NCBI GenBank assembly: GCA_019095985.1
Contig: CM032669.1
Span: forward strand, 60,140,127 to 60,204,126
Direction: 5' to 3'
Length of the DNA: 64,000 nucleotides
From: Streblospio benedicti
Taxonomy: Eukaryota; Annelida; Polychaeta; Spionida; Spionidae
Part shown: positions 12,301 to 18,300 of the stretch, piece by piece
How the letters are laid out: each line of letters begins with the position of its first letter
Numbering within the stretch: the first letter of the stretch is position 1
Made by a program: the position numbers and the translations under genes
The notes under the pieces: generated by a model
Seen by the model: the letters and a program-made list of their open reading frames with translations, nothing else
Databases searched by the model: none
Told to the model about the DNA's origin: nothing

Positions 12301-15300
12301 TTTTTTCAAATTTAAAGAAAAAATTAGAAATTTATTCAATTTTATCCCAGTGTAGCTAACACTGACTAGATGTCATTAGAATATTCAAAATATTGTCAAA
12401 GTATGCAGTCAGTGTCAACAAATAAACCCTGCATATGCATATGCTATGTAGAGATCCTCTTTGGATAGATCACTCTAAATTGCATCTGTACAGGAAGGGT
12501 GTCACAATCACTTGAAAGAAAAAATATAAGTTTTTTTTTATTCATATATAATAAATCTTACCAAAGGTAAGTTACTGCCTTCGGTAAGATTATATGAATA
12601 AAAAACTTTTTTTCAAGTGACCGTGAAGGGTGTACACTCGTCTACATTTTTTTAAATTCAAGAAGTACTATAATTTAATTATTATCGAAGATAACTACCC
12701 TGGAAAATTAGCTCAAACCCCTGGAAAATTAGCTCAAACCCCTGGAAAAATGACCAAGTTTTATGTCAAAATACCCCTGAAAAACCCTGGAAAAATAAGT
12801 ATTTGGGAATGTGCCAACCCTGATTACATATGATTTTTTTTATTGGATCGCTAAAATTAGTATATTATTTTATGTCTGAATCCATAGGTTCAAAGTTTTT
12901 ATAAAAAAAACTCAATAAAAAGATTAGGTTCGGGAGGTTAAAATGGGTTAGATAGTGTTTCCGGAACCATAGGATCATTATTTTTAGGCCTTAGTGTCAA
13001 TCACCCAATATGATTATTTTTCCTCCAGGTTCTCCAAGTGGGCAGTTTCCGCTGTATCCCCAATAAACCGGGCTCCATGGGGAAACCGGCTCCCGGCGTG
13101 GACGTCAGGGTAAGAAGGGGTCAACAGCACTTTTTTAGATAGTAAATGTTCTGTATATTTGACCTGCAGCACTGGGTCTCATTATCCGTGGTGTATAGTT
13201 TTTATTTTTCAACTGTATTCTTGTTAAAAACCAGTATCAGAAATATTTTCGCCGTTATATTGGTAATATACGCAAACTTTGTAAATAAAGTTTTATTGTG
13301 TCACCTGGAGATTATTATAGAAGATATAATATATGTAAGTAAAACCAATAAAAATTACATAACAATTATTATAAACAGCATGCAGTCAGTACGTTAATGC
13401 GGTCGATGTGATTTGCATGATTTCAAGGCAAAGTGACGTGCATTTTAAGTCGACCATATTTCATGAACAAGGTTGGTGACCCCAACTTTTTAGTACATTT
13501 TCCTCACCAGTGATGCCTTGGTATACACCATGGGAATTTTAAGTGAAAAATCAATGGTGAGTCAATTAGGAGCGTATGTCTTTAAAGGCTCCTTTTCAAA
13601 TAAAAAACACACACCAAAAGAAGGTGCTTTGTTTGTTTTTAAAACAAAATTTCATTTCATCAAGAATACAGTTGAAAAATAAACTTTACACTGTACACGT
13701 TTTTTAAAATGTACTGATAACACATTTTTTCTATTGTTTACAATGGGCTTAGAGCCCATTTAATGCGAAAATTGGGCCGCTCATCAGTTGGAGCTGTAAC
13801 TGTAGCTGTATTCTGTTTTTCAGATCATCAATGAGAAGCTCGAGGAGTGCGCGGACGGTGAGGAGGGTGACATCGCCATCAAGATAAAACCCGACAGGCC
13901 TGTGGGGCTCTTCACCAGATACGTGGTAGGAAATTCTTACTGAAGGCGCTCCCATTTCATGATTTTTTGAAAGAAATTCTAATTGAAAACGCTCCCATTC
14001 TCATAATTTTTTTGAAAGAAATTTTTATTAAAGACGACCCATTTCATAATTTCTTTGAAAAAAAAATTCTTATTGAAAACAGCCCGTTGTCATAATTTCT
14101 TTGAAAAAAATTCTAATTGAAGACTTCCTCATTTCATAATTGTTTTGAAAGCAATTTTTATTAAAGACGCCCTATTTCATGATTTTTTTTTAAATAAATT
14201 CTAATTGAAAATGCCCCATTTCATAATTGTTTTGAAAGCAATTCTTAATAAAAACGACCCGTTGTCATAATTTCTTTGAAAAAAATTCTTATTAAAGACG
14301 CCCCATTTCTTCATTTTTTTGAGCGAAATTCTTATTGAAAACGACCCGTTGTCATAATTTTTTTGAAAGAAATTCTAATTACAAACGGCTCCATTTAATG
14401 ATTTATTTGAAAGAAAATCTTATTAAAAACTATCCCATGTCATAATTTCTTTGAAAAGAAATTCTGTTTGAAGACACCCCCATTTCATATTTGTTTTGAA
14501 AGAAATTCTGTTTGAAAAAGACCCCATTTCATCATAACTGCTGTTCCTCCTTCCTTCCTTCCCCCCCATTGCTTTAGGATGACGAGGAGCAGACAGCGGA
14601 GGTTTTCCGTGGGGATTACTACGTCTGCGGTGACCGCGCGATCCGCGATGAGGACGGATACATCTTCTTCGTGGGCCGAGCCGACGACGTCATCATCTCC
14701 TCGGGGTGAGCAGAGCCCGCCGCAGCACCGCGCCGCGGGTTAATAGATTCAGGGAATATCTCTCATTTCAAACACCTCTAGCCAATGTGGCCAGTGCTAT
14801 AACAGGAGCACTAGCCAAGTATAATTGGCACCTGCCAAAATTTGGCAGGTGATATGGAAAGGGCACTGGCCAAAATCCGAATTTGATAAAAAAAACTTGA
14901 TAGAAAAGGCAATCGCCAAAGTGGCAGGTGCAAATTGAAGCCCACTCGCCAAATGGATTAAGCACTAGGTTTTGGCTAGTGGCGAGTGTGAGAGATTTTC
15001 CCTGTTGATTACACCTTTACCCCTCCAAACAGCCTAAACCGGCCTTGGGCCTCTCTCTCTCAAATCGGCCGGAACCGGCCGGCTGATTTCACGTGTTTGA
15101 GTGGCAAAAGCTTCGTCATACAAGTCATTCGTTTGGTGTATAGCAGCGGTGCCACCGTGATTAAAACTAGATAACTATATGTAAAAACGTATAAGGAATC
15201 GTCTGGCACAATTTATTTTAATGTTTAGCTTTTATTTTAAGAGAATGTACAGAAGTTTCAGTCGACAGCATTAATTTACACTTACAAATGGCGCCATGTT

Positions 15301-18300
15301 TGCCATATCGCACCAAATGCAAAAACATCAATGTGTGATCGCATTGTAGACATACTTATAATGGTTCAATCTTGATGAGAAATACATATTCGTATTCCTA
15401 ACAAATTCAACTTTATCATGATATATACAAATCAGTTCCAAAAACACCCTATAAATAATTTTAATTATTTTCTGAATTACTGTGACACATTTACTCCGAC
15501 GCTACGCTGCAAAATACCACAGTCCTAACCGATCCGAACCGGGCTTCCTTTTGCCATTGGAAATGTGATGCTTTGTTTCAAAACATTTGTGAAATTGGGA
15601 ATGGGGTAAGCCAAAATTGTTGCTTTATATTTTGGTGAAGAGATAATTGAAATATGAGCATTTTTATAATACAAAATATCTTATGGAGCAAAAAAAAACA
15701 AATTTCATGCACAAAAAAATAACAATATAAAGCTGCTTCATTTGGCTTGAAAATGCACCAGAATTGCTCTCAGAGTATCCAATTTTCAAAATTTCCCCCC
15801 GAACCCCCCTCGAATGTGCTGTGATCAAGTGTTTCAAGTGTTTAGTTTATGTAAGTACAGTGGCTTAATTGCATAACCTGCGCACAAAATAAGCAATACA
15901 TGCAGTTATCAGAACACTATAAAAATGTGTTTATTGACAAGTGGTTTCACAGTCATTATGTAACTAAACAATATACCGAATTCGATCTTTTAAGCACATC
16001 TGCCCCTTTAAGCGCACCCCACTGTTTACACAGATTAAATTAACCAAATTCTGCTTTTTTTCCCCAAACATGTGCAAAGATTTCATGTTTATTTCACCAT
16101 GTTGTAAGCCTAATATGGCAGTATGCGCCGGTTGCGTTGTGAAAAACACGGCGGTTGTGTTGTGATAGAATGATCGCGGTAAGCAATAAAAGAAAAAATG
16201 CAATAACCACGAAAAAATTTCGGGGTGCGCTTATTATTAATATTAGACATTTGTTTTTGGTTGAAATTTGTTTTTTGTAAGCGCACTATGCCCTTAAAAG
16301 AACGAATACGGTATGCCATGAAGTGCTAGCGTGTGTGTTGAGTTGTACTTTTCTCCGGCAGCTACTGTACATGTTTAACAAGTTCCAATATACATCTTTT
16401 CTCACGTTGCTAGGCAACCATTTCTTGCCATATCATCTATAATATGAATTCATGTTCCAAACCACTGACTGAAGATATATTTTAACAACGGTTGCTATGT
16501 AGTTCAGCAAGTGATAACGACCGTTGCTAGGCAACCATTTCTTGCCATCTATAATATTCATGCTACCACTGACTGAAGATATATGTTAACAACGGTTGCT
16601 ATGTAGTTCAGGCAGTGCTAGCAGCCGTTGCCGCCATTGCCTGAACTGCAGCTATAACTACTACTATAATATTGTCCTCCTGCAGCTACTGTATCAGTCC
16701 GTTTGAGGGGGAATATAAATGTGTTTATTGACAAGTGGTTTCACAGTCATTATGTAACTATACACTATATGCCATGAAGTGCTAGCGTCTGTGTTGAGTT
16801 GTACGTTTCTCCTGCAGCTACCGTATCGGTCCGTTTGAGGTGGAGTCGGTTCTCATGGAGCATGAGGCAGTGGCTGAGTGCGCCTGTGTGAGCTCGCCAG
16901 ACGCAGACAAGGGAGAGGTGAGGATTAGGCCCAATAAAAATAATAAAATGTTTCTCGTCCCCTCCTGCCTGTGTAAAGTGCAGCCTCCTGAACATTTTTA
17001 TTGCCTCCCCAGTGATAAAAAATGAACGGCCCTCCCGCCTGGCTGCAAACAAAACAGCCCCGTGTCAGAGGCCTGTCATTTGTTTGCTATGCACACTTCA
17101 TTGATTATACTAGTTGTTTTATAAGTCATGTTTTATGATTTTGATAATAGAAAGACATTATTCACATACAATTGTAACACATTCATGGCCCACAATATTC
17201 AACTTTCAAAATGAAAGATTTTGTGCGGAAGAAAAATAAATAATAAAAAGTGAACCCCTTCTCATTTTTTTACAATATAAGAACGGAAAAATCAGCAAAA
17301 TAAAAAATAAGAAATAAAGAATAAATTTGACCTCACTCTTACGTGTATGAAAATTGGCAGGACAAGAAACATTTTATTAATTTTATGGAGCCTTATGTAT
17401 AGCATCCTGTGAGTTATATTGTGTAAACTAGATCCAAATGACCTAATCATCGACATAAAATCTTAACATGCAAGTTAGGTGTTGAACATGCAATCAATGA
17501 TCGAAATTCTGTGATTTTACCTGATTTTTGTCAAAATATGCAAATTTCTAATGCCTAGAGGGACCCTAGAACATGATAGGAAAATTCTGGAAAAAAATCA
17601 CACATGTTTTTAGGCTTAAAGGAACACTTTGAAACAACTTTGACAAGGCTCCTGTAAAAACAAGATTTTTTGACCACCCCTAGAATGTATCCTTGAATGT
17701 GTTCATCGTGTTGGAATCCAAATATATATACAAAGTTCATTTTATTTGAAATCCTGTACACTTGGTTCACAGAACTTGGTCTCATGATAGTTTTGTATTA
17801 GTGTTCTTATAGGCTGTGTAATATTCACGAAAGAGAATTTTAAAAATTTTATATTATTCGTTTTGAAGCACTAAAAGGCTCCTTATCAAATAAAATAAAA
17901 TAATCAAATGAAATGTACTACTAGTAGTATATTGTTAATTTTCTGGAGACATTTCATTTGATTTTTTTTTTTTTGATAAGGAGCCTTGTAGTGCTTGAAA
18001 ACGTTAATAATATAAAAATTTTAAAATTCTCTTTCGTGAATATTACGCAGCCTATAAGAACACAAATACAAAACTATCAAAAGTTCATTTTAACACAACT
18101 CAATAAATTCTTACATTGATTGACAGTTTGGACAACTGCTGTTGCCATTTTCAAAATCTCTCTGCGGATGTCAAGTGTCGGAAGTCGTGCTGAGTGACCT
18201 TGACATGCGCAGAGATTTTGCAAATGGCAACAGCAGTTGTCGAAACTGTCAATCAATGGAGCACGAGGCGGTGGCGAAGTTCCCCCGACCCATAGAAAGG

